From: SIG565 sp045651765
GTDB lineage: Bacteria > Bacillota > Clostridia > Oscillospirales > Acutalibacteraceae
DNA: 64,000 nucleotides
Direction of reading: 5' to 3'
NCBI GenBank assembly: GCA_045651765.1
Contig: JAZRSY010000024.1
Location: forward strand, 1-64,000
Under the pieces are notes generated by a model. It did no database searches. It saw nothing but the letters and a program-made list of their open reading frames with translations, and was not told the origin of the DNA. Every line of letters starts with the position of its first letter. The first letter of the stretch is position 1. Below, piece by piece: positions 25,167 to 33,913 of the stretch. The translations under genes and the position numbers were made by a program.

Positions 25167-26165
25167 TTGAAAAATTTTCGCGAACAATACGAAAATACCG
25201 AAAAATTAATACTATCAGAAAATGCTGTTTTAAGCGTTAATACTAAAGGCCGAAAATTACCCGAAAATAAGTGTGAAATTCGAACCGAATTTCAACGCGA
25301 CCGCGACAGAATTTTACATTCCAAATCTTTTAGGCGCCTAAAGCATAAAACCCAGGTTTTTTTGGCACCTGAATCTGACCATTACCGCACAAGGCTTACC
25401 CACACATTAGAGGTTGCTCAAATTGCCCGCACAATAGCAAGGGCGTTGCGGCTTAATGAAGATTTAACCGAAGCCATTGCTTTAGGGCACGATTTAGGCC
25501 ATACACCTTTTGGTCATGCAGGGGAAAGGGCTTTAGCAGAACTGGGAGAAAAAAACTTTACCCATTATTTGCAAAGTGTGCGTGTTTGCGAATTTATTGA
25601 AAAGGGTGGCCAAGGACTTAACCTAACCTACGAAGTTTTAGACGGTATTCGTTGCCACACTAAAGGGCAACAGGCCGAAACGTTAGAAGGCAGAATTGTC
25701 CGCTATGCCGACAGAATTGCTTACATAAACCACGATATTGACGATGCCATTAGAGCCGGCATTATTACTAAAAACGATTTACCAAAAAGTGCAAGTGAAT
25801 TTTTTGGTAATACCAAAAGTTCACGAATAAATGCAATGGTTTCTTCAATTATAAACAACAGCAGAAATGATATTATAATGGATAAAGAAACCCTTTATTA
25901 TTACGAAATGCTACATACCTTTTTGTTTGATAAGGTTTACCACAACCCTGTGGCAAAGCACGAAGAAAACAAGGTTTACGGCATTATAAAAGGTTTGTTT
26001 GAATATTTTTGTTCTAACCCCCAATTGCTTAAGGGCGAATATGCCGAAATTTTAAGGCGTGAGGGTGTTGTCAGGGCCGTTACCGATTATATCGCCGGCA
26101 TGACCGACCATTATGCCGTTTTAAAATATAACGAAATTTTTGTTCCAAAATCTTGGGATATATAA
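25167..26165 (+). CDS. dgt: dGTP triphosphohydrolase-like HD phosphohydrolase
   Basis: The 332-residue HD-domain enzyme has RDRDRILHSKSFRRLKHKTQVF, RLTHTLEVAQIAR and GHDLGHTPFGHAGERAL, the signature of deoxyguanosinetriphosphate triphosphohydrolases, with metal-binding His/Asp residues intact. It should hydrolyse dNTPs to nucleoside and triphosphate. It starts at TTG behind GGGGTGAGG. Its place before dnaG-rpoD is common in Clostridia. A TATAAT box at 25133-25138 is visible upstream without a clear -35. Confidence 0.93.
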   Translation: MKNFREQYENTEKLILSENAVLSVNTKGRKLPENKCEIRTEFQRDRDRILHSKSFRRLKHKTQVFLAPESDHYRTRLTHTLEVAQIARTIARALRLNEDLTEAIALGHDLGHTPFGHAGERALAELGEKNFTHYLQSVRVCEFIEKGGQGLNLTYEVLDGIRCHTKGQQAETLEGRIVRYADRIAYINHDIDDAIRAGIITKNDLPKSASEFFGNTKSSRINAMVSSIINNSRNDIIMDKETLYYYEMLHTFLFDKVYHNPVAKHEENKVYGIIKGLFEYFCSNPQLLKGEYAEILRREGVVRAVTDYIAGMTDHYAVLKYNEIFVPKSWDI

Positions 26166-26183
26166 TTATAAAGGAGGGTTAAT

Positions 26184-27950
26184 ATGGCCATACCGGACGA
26201 TGTCTTGATTGAAATTAAATATAAAAACGATATTGAATCTATAATATCGCCATATGTAACCCTAAAAAGAGCAGGGCGTAATTTAAAAGGACTTTGCCCG
26301 TTCCATAATGAAAAAACCCCTTCGTTCACGGTTTACCCCGAAAATGGCTCGTTTTATTGTTTTGGCTGTGGTGCCGGTGGCGATATTTTCACCTTTACAC
26401 GCTTGATAGAAAATTTAGATTATATTGAGGCTGTTCGACTTTTGGCCGAGCGCTCGGGCGTTAATATACCCGAAGGCGATTACGATAATTCTATTTTTAA
26501 CCTTAAAAAGAAAATTTACGAAATTAATAAAGAGGCCGCAAGGTTTTATCACGCATATTTAATGTCGGAAAATGGCAAATGGGCGCTCGATTATTTGTTG
26601 GGCCGTGGTTTAACCATTCAAACAATTAAGCATTTTGGTTTAGGTGCCGCACCAAGCGGTTGGACAACCCTTACAGATTATTTAACAAAAAAAGGTTATA
26701 GTTTGTTTGAACTTGAACAAGCAAATATTAGTTCAAAATCTTCTAAAACCGGAAAATATTTCGATAGGTTTCGCGGCAGAGTAATGTTTCCGGTAATTGA
26801 TATTAGGGGCAATGTTATTGCATTTAGCGGTAGGGCAAACCCCGCCGAGAAAGATGCCGCTAAGTACATAAACTCGGCCGATACTCCGGTTTATAAAAAA
26901 AGCCGTAATTTATTTGGCATAAACTTTGCTAAAAACAATTGTGCCGAACGTGTTATTTTGGTTGAAGGTAATATGGATGTTATTTCTCTGCATCAATCAG
27001 GGTTTACTAATACCGTTGCACCTTTAGGTACAGCTTTTACTGAAGAACAGGCAAAACTCCTTAGCCGCTACACTAAAGAAATTGTTGTAACCCTTGATTC
27101 TGATACTGCCGGCCAAAAGGCTATTATGCGTGCGCTCGAAACCATGAAAAATTCAGGTATGCCCATTAGGGTTTTGGTTTTACCTGAATGTAAAGACCCC
27201 GATGAATATATTAAGAAAAATGGTGCTGCTCGTTTTAAAATGCTGTTAGACGGTGCTGTAAGCGAAATTGAATATAGGTTATTACGCGCCGCCGACGATA
27301 TTAATTTAAATGAAGATAATGCAAAAATTAAATATCTAAAAAAGGCAGCCGAAATTTTAGCCAATACAGATTCCATTACAAGTGATTTTTATGCCAGCAA
27401 ATTATCGGAAAAATACGGTGTTTCAAAATCCACCATTGTTTCCGAGATTGCAAGGCTGCGCACTAAAAACTTTAAAACCGAACAAAAAAAAGAAATTAAA
27501 GCGGTTATTAACCCTAAAATTTCACAAAAAGAGGTTAACCCCGAAAGGCGCCTAAACATTAAGGCCGCCACTGCCGAGGAAAATTTAATTTCGGTTTTAA
27601 TGCAACACCCCGATTTATATAACGAAATTGCGGGGTTAATTAAGCCGGAAGATATGGTAACAACACTAAATCGTGAGGTTTTTTCAGCAATTTCCGAATT
27701 AATTAAAAATGGCAATTTGGTTGATATTTCGTTGTTGGGCGAACGGTTTACAACCGAACAAATTGGATATATTGTTTCGCTACAAAACAGTGTTAATGCC
27801 GGTATAAATGCAAAAAAGGTCATAAATGACTGTATTGCGGTTATATTAAAAGAAAGAATGTTAATTTCTGGCACTAAAGATGAAAATTTGTCAATTGAAG
27901 ATTGGCATACAAAAATACAAAATATTATAAATTCAAAAATGGGAGAATAG
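26184..27950 (+). CDS. dnaG: DNA primase
   Basis: 588 residues. The N-terminal CHC2 zinc domain has ligands C38, H41, C59 and C62. The primase core carries the TOPRIM motif VEGNMDVISLHQSG and a DSDTAG segment, and the C-terminal region (about 455-588) resembles the DnaB-helicase-binding domain. It makes RNA primers for replication. AAGGAGGG precedes the ATG. It is followed after 3 bp by rpoD, the classic macromolecular synthesis pair. Confidence 0.97.
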   Translation: MAIPDDVLIEIKYKNDIESIISPYVTLKRAGRNLKGLCPFHNEKTPSFTVYPENGSFYCFGCGAGGDIFTFTRLIENLDYIEAVRLLAERSGVNIPEGDYDNSIFNLKKKIYEINKEAARFYHAYLMSENGKWALDYLLGRGLTIQTIKHFGLGAAPSGWTTLTDYLTKKGYSLFELEQANISSKSSKTGKYFDRFRGRVMFPVIDIRGNVIAFSGRANPAEKDAAKYINSADTPVYKKSRNLFGINFAKNNCAERVILVEGNMDVISLHQSGFTNTVAPLGTAFTEEQAKLLSRYTKEIVVTLDSDTAGQKAIMRALETMKNSGMPIRVLVLPECKDPDEYIKKNGAARFKMLLDGAVSEIEYRLLRAADDINLNEDNAKIKYLKKAAEILANTDSITSDFYASKLSEKYGVSKSTIVSEIARLRTKNFKTEQKKEIKAVINPKISQKEVNPERRLNIKAATAEENLISVLMQHPDLYNEIAGLIKPEDMVTTLNREVFSAISELIKNGNLVDISLLGERFTTEQIGYIVSLQNSVNAGINAKKVINDCIAVILKERMLISGTKDENLSIEDWHTKIQNIINSKMGE

Positions 27951-27953
27951 GGT

Positions 27954-29006
27954 ATGAAAAAAAATAATTCCGAATTAAACTCTGAAATGAATGAAAATAT
28001 TAATTTAGAAGAATCTAAAAACACTAGTTCTATAGATGAACTTGAAAATGCCCCAGAAGATTTAGAAGAGTTATTTATTGAGCCTACCGTGCTTGATTTC
28101 GATGAAGAACCAACCGAAGATGACCTTAAATTAGAGGAAATGGATATTGATAACATTGATGAAAATATTAATGTTGATTTAATGTCGCTAGATGACCCTG
28201 TTAAAGTATATTTAAGAGAAATCGGCCGTGTTCCGCTTTTATCTACCGATGAGGAGGTAGAATTAGCCGTAAAAATTGCCGAAGGTGATGAAAAAGCAAA
28301 AAAACGCTTAACAGAGGCAAATTTAAGGTTGGTTGTCAGTATTGCAAAAAAATATGTTGGCCGCGGTATGTACTTTTTAGACCTTATTCAAGAAGGAAAT
28401 GTTGGTTTAATTAAGGCTGTAGATAAATTTGACCACACAAAAGGTTTCAAATTCTCAACCTATGCTACTTGGTGGATTCGCCAAGCTATTACAAGGGCCA
28501 TTGCCGACCAAGCAAGAACCATCAGAATTCCTGTGCATATGGTTGAAACCATTAACCGCCTTAAGAAAATTCAAAGTCAATTATTACATGAAAACGGCGT
28601 TGAACCCAGCGAAGAAATAATTGCCGAAAAAATGAATTTACCTGTAGAGCGCGTTCGCGAAATTATGCGTGTTGCTCAAGAGCCTGTTTCTATGGAAACA
28701 CCAATTGGCCCAGAAGAAGACAGCAGACTTATGGATTTTATTCGCGACGAAGATGCCCTTGCCCCCGATGATGCAGCCTTAAAAACCATCACTAACGAAG
28801 ATATTGACAGTGTGTTAAAAACGCTTACCCCAAGGGAAGAAGCTGTTATTAGGCTTCGTTTTGGCTTAATTGATGGCCGCTGCCACACTTTAGAAGAGGT
28901 TGGCACAGAATTTAACGTTACCCGTGAACGCATTAGGCAAATTGAGGCTAAGGCCTTAAGAAAACTACGCCACCCTGTAAGAAGCAACAAGTTTAAAGAT
29001 AGATAG
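27954..29006 (+). CDS. rpoD: Primary sigma factor RpoD/SigA
   Basis: The 350-residue sigma-70 factor has an acidic N-terminal extension (1-78), region 1.2 (DDPVKVYLREIGRVPLL), the highly conserved regions 2.1-2.4 (NLRLVVSIAKKYVGRGMYFLDLIQEGN..., STYATWWIRQAITRAIADQ), region 3, and region 4.2 (TLEEVGTEFNVTRERIRQIEAKALRKLRHP). It directs most transcription; the many TTGACA/TATAAT promoters in this window fit its specificity. It is short like other Gram-positive SigA proteins. Confidence 0.97.
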   Translation: MKKNNSELNSEMNENINLEESKNTSSIDELENAPEDLEELFIEPTVLDFDEEPTEDDLKLEEMDIDNIDENINVDLMSLDDPVKVYLREIGRVPLLSTDEEVELAVKIAEGDEKAKKRLTEANLRLVVSIAKKYVGRGMYFLDLIQEGNVGLIKAVDKFDHTKGFKFSTYATWWIRQAITRAIADQARTIRIPVHMVETINRLKKIQSQLLHENGVEPSEEIIAEKMNLPVERVREIMRVAQEPVSMETPIGPEEDSRLMDFIRDEDALAPDDAALKTITNEDIDSVLKTLTPREEAVIRLRFGLIDGRCHTLEEVGTEFNVTRERIRQIEAKALRKLRHPVRSNKFKDR

Positions 29007-29069
29007 TTTTATAATTCTTATATTTAAACCGAACATAAAAATATTATTTTTGGAGAAGGAATAAGTTTT

Positions 29070-29327
29070 ATGAAATTTACATATATAACAAATGGAGTTT
29101 GCTCCAGAAGTATTACTATAGATATTTCCGATGAAGAAACCATAAATGATGTTAGTTTTGTGGGTGGTTGCAACGGTAATTTGAAGGGTATTTCTGAGTT
29201 GGTTCGTGGTATGCACATAAACGATGTTATAGAAAAGCTACAAAACATTAAGTGCGGTTTTAAACAAACATCTTGCCCCGCACAATTAGCCGAGGCATTA
29301 AAAAATTACAAGAATAAGGGTGAATAA
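29070..29327 (+). CDS. TSCPD-domain protein (TIGR03905-like)
   Basis: This 85-residue protein has the motif FVGGCNGNLKGISELVRG and ends with GFKQTSCPAQLAEAL, the TSCPD signature also found at the C-terminus of some class II ribonucleotide reductases. Stand-alone versions are common in Clostridia and their function is unknown; metal binding by the conserved cysteines is possible. GGAGAAGG precedes the ATG. Confidence 0.88.
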   Translation: MKFTYITNGVCSRSITIDISDEETINDVSFVGGCNGNLKGISELVRGMHINDVIEKLQNIKCGFKQTSCPAQLAEALKNYKNKGE

Positions 29328-29328
29328 A

Positions 29329-29865
29329 ATGTTAGATGACAGCGATATTAAGATTGCAGGTAATAAACCCTCTGAAAGTATAAAAAAATCAAATGTTGTT
29401 TTAGAGAAAAATCTAACACCCGAAGAAATTAGCAATGCTAAGCAACTTGGTAAAATTTTAGCCGAAAAATTTTTGCACGAATCTGCTAATTTTTCTCCTG
29501 CTGATTCTGAAGACAGTCAAATGCTTTTACAACGCAAGTTGTTATTATCATTTACGGTTTCGGTATCTTTAGATGAATTTTGTAAAAATGATAGTATATC
29601 GGGTATTGCCGAAAAAAGTTTTTTAGATAGTATTAAAGATTTTTCACAAGAACTTTATGTTTCTTGCAGTGATACCGGCGCCTTTTCGTTTTATTATTTA
29701 GCCTTTAGGCGCGGTGGCGAAATTGAGCGCCGCATGGGTCAAACATTTGCCATGCTTTGCTCGCACGATGGCGACCCGATTTTCCAAGAACTTGGTGAAA
29801 CTCTTTATTGTTGGTTTGCTTCGGTAGTAAAGCAAGAAACCGAAAAAATTGGTTTATTAAAATAA
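29329..29865 (+). CDS. Conserved-looking hypothetical protein
   Basis: A 178-residue soluble protein with no signal peptide or membrane segment. The N-terminus is polar and low in complexity; the rest reads as mixed alpha-helical with SFTVSVSLDEFC, AFSFYYLAFRRGGEIERRMGQTFAMLCSHDGDPIFQELGETLYCWF. I do not recognise a family. ATG 29329 is chosen because GGGTGA lies six bases upstream and it follows the TSCPD gene by one base, suggesting joint expression with that gene and rpoD. Confidence 0.75.
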   Translation: MLDDSDIKIAGNKPSESIKKSNVVLEKNLTPEEISNAKQLGKILAEKFLHESANFSPADSEDSQMLLQRKLLLSFTVSVSLDEFCKNDSISGIAEKSFLDSIKDFSQELYVSCSDTGAFSFYYLAFRRGGEIERRMGQTFAMLCSHDGDPIFQELGETLYCWFASVVKQETEKIGLLK

Positions 29866-29874
29866 ATATAATAT

Positions 29875-29917
29875 CCCTCCTTTTGATTTCATATATTGAA
29901 ATTAAGGAGGGTATTTT
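29875..29917 (+). promoter_or_regulatory. Hairpin burying the amidase ribosome-binding site; possible terminator
   Basis: CCCTCCTT (29875-29882) pairs with AAGGAGGG (29904-29911). After a 2-nt bulge, GATTTCA pairs with TGAAATT around TATAT. The ribosome-binding site of the amidase lies inside the 3' arm and TATTTTTA follows. It may terminate upstream transcription, block amidase translation on read-through mRNA, or both. Confidence 0.6.
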
Positions 29918-29918
29918 T

Positions 29919-30653
29919 ATGCCTATTATATATTTAAGCCCATCAACACAAGAGTTTAACCCGTATGTTGACGGGGGTAATGAAGAATATTATATGAATC
30001 TGGTGGCCGATGCTATGGTGCCTTACCTAAATGCTACGGGAATAGAATATGTTAGAAACACGCCTGAAATGACAGCGGCAACCTCAATAGTTGCATCTAA
30101 TGCCGGTAATTACGATTTACATTTGGCTTTACATTCTAATGCGGCTGCAGGCACTAATGCCGGAAAAATCAGGGGAACCGAGGTATATTATTATCCGACA
30201 AGTCAAAACGGGCAGCGTGCAGCCGAAATTATTGCCAATAATCTTAAATTAATTTATCCAATACCACAAAATGTCAGAACAATTTCCACAACTAGAATAG
30301 GAGAAGTTAGTAAAACTAAGGCACCTTCGGTTTTAATTGAGTTTGCCTTTCACGATAACCCAGAAGACGCCGAATGGATTAGAAACAATATTAATGAAAT
30401 TGCCGAAAATGTAGTATTATCGTTGGCAGATTATTTTGATATACCTTTTTTAATGCCCGAGGTTATTAGAACGGCACAAGTTGTTACCAAAGGCGGCAAC
30501 CTAAATTTGCGCAATAAACCTTCACTTAACGGTGATGTTATTACCTCTATTCCAAATGGCAGCGTTGTAACGGTATATTCCGATTATGGCGATTGGAGCG
30601 TTGTAAGATATAACAATTTTACTGGTTATGTTTATAAATCATTTTTGTCATAA
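29919..30653 (+). CDS. N-acetylmuramoyl-L-alanine amidase (Amidase_3) with SH3 domain
   Basis: The 244-residue protein has an Amidase_3-like domain (about 1-175) with LHLALHSNA and VLIEFAFHDNPEDA, which carry a zinc-ligand His and a catalytic Glu of the family, and a C-terminal bacterial SH3 domain (about 182-244; GNLNLRNKPSLNGDVI). The usual first motif (D-x-GH-G) is replaced by YLSPSTQEFN with no His, so metal binding may differ. There is no signal peptide, as in phage endolysins or mother-cell lysis amidases. ATG 29919 follows AAGGAGGG. Confidence 0.82.
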   Translation: MPIIYLSPSTQEFNPYVDGGNEEYYMNLVADAMVPYLNATGIEYVRNTPEMTAATSIVASNAGNYDLHLALHSNAAAGTNAGKIRGTEVYYYPTSQNGQRAAEIIANNLKLIYPIPQNVRTISTTRIGEVSKTKAPSVLIEFAFHDNPEDAEWIRNNINEIAENVVLSLADYFDIPFLMPEVIRTAQVVTKGGNLNLRNKPSLNGDVITSIPNGSVVTVYSDYGDWSVVRYNNFTGYVYKSFLS

Positions 30654-30686
30654 AAAAAGCCTTGCAAATTTTTGCAAGGCTTTTTT
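30652..30686. terminator. Bidirectional terminator
   Basis: AAAAAGCCTTGCAAA pairs with TGCAAGGCTTTTTT. It serves the amidase (+) and the convergent membrane protein gene (-). Confidence 0.88.
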
Positions 30687-30690
30687 ATAA

Positions 30691-31668
30691 CTATAATAAT
30701 TTAAAAAGGCGGAATATGTTTTTAAAGTTTTGTGCAATGGTAGTGCCACTTTTAAGAGGTTCATATATAAACCCGTAGGCAATAAAAGCAATAAGAATAA
30801 GCAAAACAATAGAAATAATCAAGGTTATAATTTTTAGGGTGTTATTGCCGTGTGGGTGAAAGTCATAAAATGAATCATCGTCATCATCATATTCATCATA
30901 TTCATCGAAACTCATATAATCGAGTTCGTTGGTTTCTGGAGCAAAAACATCATTTGTTGAGTCGTTTTCTAAATATTCATTGTATTCTTCGATATCAGAA
31001 ATTCCACTTTCAATATCTTCAAATAGATATTCTTCTTGTGGTAATTCTTCGGGTTCTTGTTCTTCAACAAGTTTAGTATTTTCTGTTTCTTCTTTAGTTT
31101 CTTCAACAATTTCTGTTTCTTCGGTTTGTTCGAGTTCTTCAACAGGAATTTCTGTTTCTTGTGGTGCTTGGGCAACCTCGGGTTTGGGGTCAACAGCATC
31201 GTTAATGGGGAATCTGCTTAGGTCGGTTATGTATTGGTTAACTAACGATTTCATAAGTTCTTTTCGAACAGATTTATCTTGAGTTAAGAAAATCATGCTT
31301 TGTGGGCCGCTTTCTAAAATGCAACCACCTAAAATTCCGTTTTCGGTAATCAAAGGTACCGCGTTTTGTGGAATTTCATAATTTGAATCAGCATCCAAAT
31401 TATAAAGTTCTTTATCAATTAAGGTGCATTTTTTACCTATAGCATTAGAAACAGTCTTTATAATATTATTCTCGTTATTAATATCACCAATAATTATAAT
31501 AATGCGGCTGCGTGCAAAGCTGCGTTGTAAAGCTTTAAATAAATTAGAATGGTCGTTTACCTGTTCGGTTAATAACCTCATTTGGCAACAATTGCACAGG
31601 TTGAATTCAAATTCAAAATCGGTTGGAATATTATAATAAATAATTTCGGTTTTAATATTTGTTAACAT
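30691..31668 (-). CDS. Acidic single-pass membrane protein with degenerate CinA-N/MoCF-like domain
   Basis: 325 residues. Residues 1-150 follow the outline of a CinA N-terminal (molybdopterin-binding-like) domain: TEII at the start, ALQRSFARSRIIIIIGD (46-62) where CinA has a 'RSD-hydrophobic-GG' strand, VSNAIGKK, and PLITENGILGGCILESGPQSMIFL resembling the 'PNPVGTAPGF...LPGPP' part, but the GG-x-GPT motif is missing. Residues 155-270 are a very acidic Pro/Glu/Asp linker, then a membrane helix (279-303) and a short basic tail. The fold assignment is inference. It is the last gene of the minus-strand cluster. Confidence 0.6.
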   Translation of the reverse strand: MLTNIKTEIIYYNIPTDFEFEFNLCNCCQMRLLTEQVNDHSNLFKALQRSFARSRIIIIIGDINNENNIIKTVSNAIGKKCTLIDKELYNLDADSNYEIPQNAVPLITENGILGGCILESGPQSMIFLTQDKSVRKELMKSLVNQYITDLSRFPINDAVDPKPEVAQAPQETEIPVEELEQTEETEIVEETKEETENTKLVEEQEPEELPQEEYLFEDIESGISDIEEYNEYLENDSTNDVFAPETNELDYMSFDEYDEYDDDDDSFYDFHPHGNNTLKIITLIISIVLLILIAFIAYGFIYEPLKSGTTIAQNFKNIFRLFKLL

Positions 31669-31692
31669 TTTAATACCTCTGTAGTTATGTTA

Positions 31693-33903
31693 TTAATTGT
31701 ATGGGTTAACGGAATTGTGAATTTCATACCAAATGGAAGGGTATTTAGGGGCTGAGTTTACGGTTAATGGGTAGCCATCTAAAATGTTAGCTGAATCATG
31801 CACCGCTCTGGCAATAACAACCGTTTTAGCTCCCAAAAATTCGTTTGAATCGGTTACTAAGGTTAAATAATTGTCGGTAAAGTTTGCAGGAATACTACAA
31901 TCGTAAATACTTCTGAATTTAACTTCAGAAATCCATTTTGAAAAATCGGTAATATTGTTAAAATCTGTTTTAGAATAATTAAAATAATCGTTTTCTGAGC
32001 CGTTGTCAGAGGATGCAATAATAACTGCAAAAATTAAATATTTTTGGCGGAAATTGTTATTATTAACTAATTCAATAATCCGAGCATCATTGGCAAAGGA
32101 TTTTTGCTTGTATTTTAATAAATCTGAAAACATATTGCCGTTATTTAAATTATTACCATATATAACGATGTTTTTAGCGGTTTCAGGCAAACAATCTTTT
32201 GCAAAGTATAACGAGCCTAAGTTGCTGGTTTTGTTTTTATAATTGTGGGTTTTGTAATAATCATTTTCAATATAATTACAAACAGGGTTACTAATATTTG
32301 TGCCGGTAATATTAACCCAACCGGTAATGCTGTTATTTATTAATGATAATTTGCTGAAATCGGGGGAGTTTATATTAAATTCGGCTCTAATATTATTTAA
32401 ATCTTTTAAATCGGTATAATTGCTATAAAAGTTTATAAACACGCTACTAGTAAAGATTACAGAGCAGCATATTAAAAGAATAAAGCATACTTTAACAAAC
32501 GAATTAAACAGAAAATCTTTATAATTTGCGGTATTTTTTAAATTTTCAATTATTGTTTTTAGTGAAAAATTAAGTTTAAATTGTTTAGTTCGTTTAGCTT
32601 TGGCGTGTTTTTTAATAATTGTTTTTTCCAAACTTTTTAACGCGTTTGATTTTTCTTGAGTGTCCGTGAAATTCAAAAAATCAGGCATTGGCGAAGTATT
32701 GGCATTAACAATATCTTCTAAATTATTATCTAAAAAAACTAAACTTGAATTTATGTAGTGTGGTTGCGCGTAAAAACAATTTAAATCATTAATATTTGTA
32801 GAATAATTTGGTAAAACAGAAGGAAGACATTCTAAATACCTACGGGTTAAATCAAGCGCAGCAAAGGCGGCTGCATTTCTGATTTCTTCGCGAGTTTTAT
32901 TGTCCAATTCTAATTTTTGGGTCCAAAAACAACTGCCGTTGGTAAGTGCGATATACACCGTGCCAACACTTTTACCTTCACTTGCGGTGGGGCCTGCAAC
33001 TCCGGTTATGCCAATGCCGATTCCGGCTCCACTTAATTTTAAAATACCCAAAGCCATATGGGCTGCGGTTTGTTTGCTTATTGCGCCGTAATCTTTCAAA
33101 ATGCTTTTAGGAACGGCAAGGGCTAATTGTTTTATACGATTAGAATAAGAGGTTATTCCAATTTCAAAAATTTGTGAACTGTTTGGCACAGCGGTAATTA
33201 ATTTAGAAAACATACCGCCTGTGCAAGATTCGGCCGAAGCAATCTTTATATTTTTTTCTAACAATAAATTTACAACGGTGTTTTCAATTTCGGCTTCGGT
33301 AGTGGCAAAAACATCGTCCCCGAGCAGCATTTTAATTTTACTGTATGTGTTGTCAAAAAGTTCTTGTGCAGTGAATTCTTGTGAGTTAAATGTTGTTATT
33401 AAAACCTCGGAATATAGGTTGTTGTTAGTAATATTGATTATTGGGTTATTAAGTCCTTCAAATTCCGCTAAAGTTTTTTTAATTAGTTCGGTATTAAGGC
33501 TTGCAACCTTTAGTTTGCCAAAACAAACATCGGAACTAAATGCACTGCTTTCAATATTAAAATACTTGTTTAAAAAAGCAATAATATTATTTTGGCTATT
33601 TGGTAAAAAAGCAATTATTTTATTTTTATAGATTGAATAAATTCCGGACGATTCATTATAATCGGCAAATTCATAATTTTTAAATATTTTTTTGCTTAAT
33701 TGGTTAAAGATTTCAGGGTTAGCAAATTCGCGGCTTATAAAAATATTATTGTTATTATAAACGGAACTTTTAATTACTTTAATTAAATTATCAAAATCAG
33801 CAGGTATAGCCGATACCTCACCGCCAAGGGTAGTTATCAGCGTATTTATTAAATTGGCATTATTAATATGGCTGCCGTTATAATAAATATATGTGCTTTT
33901 CAA
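31693..33903 (-). CDS. CinA/PncC-like domain fused to a degenerate sortase-B-like domain
   Basis: 736 residues. About 1-200 resemble an eroded CinA N-terminal domain; 205-358 form a well-kept CinA C-terminal (nicotinamide-nucleotide amidase, PncC) domain with AESCTGG (224-230), TSYSNR and GITGVAGP. After a linker comes a membrane helix (469-491) and, outside, a class-B-sortase-like domain (about 515-701). There VIYGHN reads IYGNN (N584 for His) and TLxTC reads TLVTD (D685 for Cys), while the Arg (R699) remains, so transpeptidase activity is unlikely. TTG 33903 follows GAGGTGA. The thiI stop lies just upstream. Confidence 0.78.
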   Translation of the reverse strand: MKSTYIYYNGSHINNANLINTLITTLGGEVSAIPADFDNLIKVIKSSVYNNNNIFISREFANPEIFNQLSKKIFKNYEFADYNESSGIYSIYKNKIIAFLPNSQNNIIAFLNKYFNIESSAFSSDVCFGKLKVASLNTELIKKTLAEFEGLNNPIINITNNNLYSEVLITTFNSQEFTAQELFDNTYSKIKMLLGDDVFATTEAEIENTVVNLLLEKNIKIASAESCTGGMFSKLITAVPNSSQIFEIGITSYSNRIKQLALAVPKSILKDYGAISKQTAAHMALGILKLSGAGIGIGITGVAGPTASEGKSVGTVYIALTNGSCFWTQKLELDNKTREEIRNAAAFAALDLTRRYLECLPSVLPNYSTNINDLNCFYAQPHYINSSLVFLDNNLEDIVNANTSPMPDFLNFTDTQEKSNALKSLEKTIIKKHAKAKRTKQFKLNFSLKTIIENLKNTANYKDFLFNSFVKVCFILLICCSVIFTSSVFINFYSNYTDLKDLNNIRAEFNINSPDFSKLSLINNSITGWVNITGTNISNPVCNYIENDYYKTHNYKNKTSNLGSLYFAKDCLPETAKNIVIYGNNLNNGNMFSDLLKYKQKSFANDARIIELVNNNNFRQKYLIFAVIIASSDNGSENDYFNYSKTDFNNITDFSKWISEVKFRSIYDCSIPANFTDNYLTLVTDSNEFLGAKTVVIARAVHDSANILDGYPLTVNSAPKYPSIWYEIHNSVNPYN

Positions 33904-33913
33904 AAAATCACCT

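Noticed and set aside
27389..28156. 255-codon minus-strand frame across dnaG-rpoD
   Set aside because: It is antisense to two conserved genes, and its low-complexity Ser/Phe composition comes from their acidic codons.
30929..31282. Ser-rich plus-strand frame
   Set aside because: It is the complement of the Glu/Asp-rich linker of the minus-strand membrane protein.
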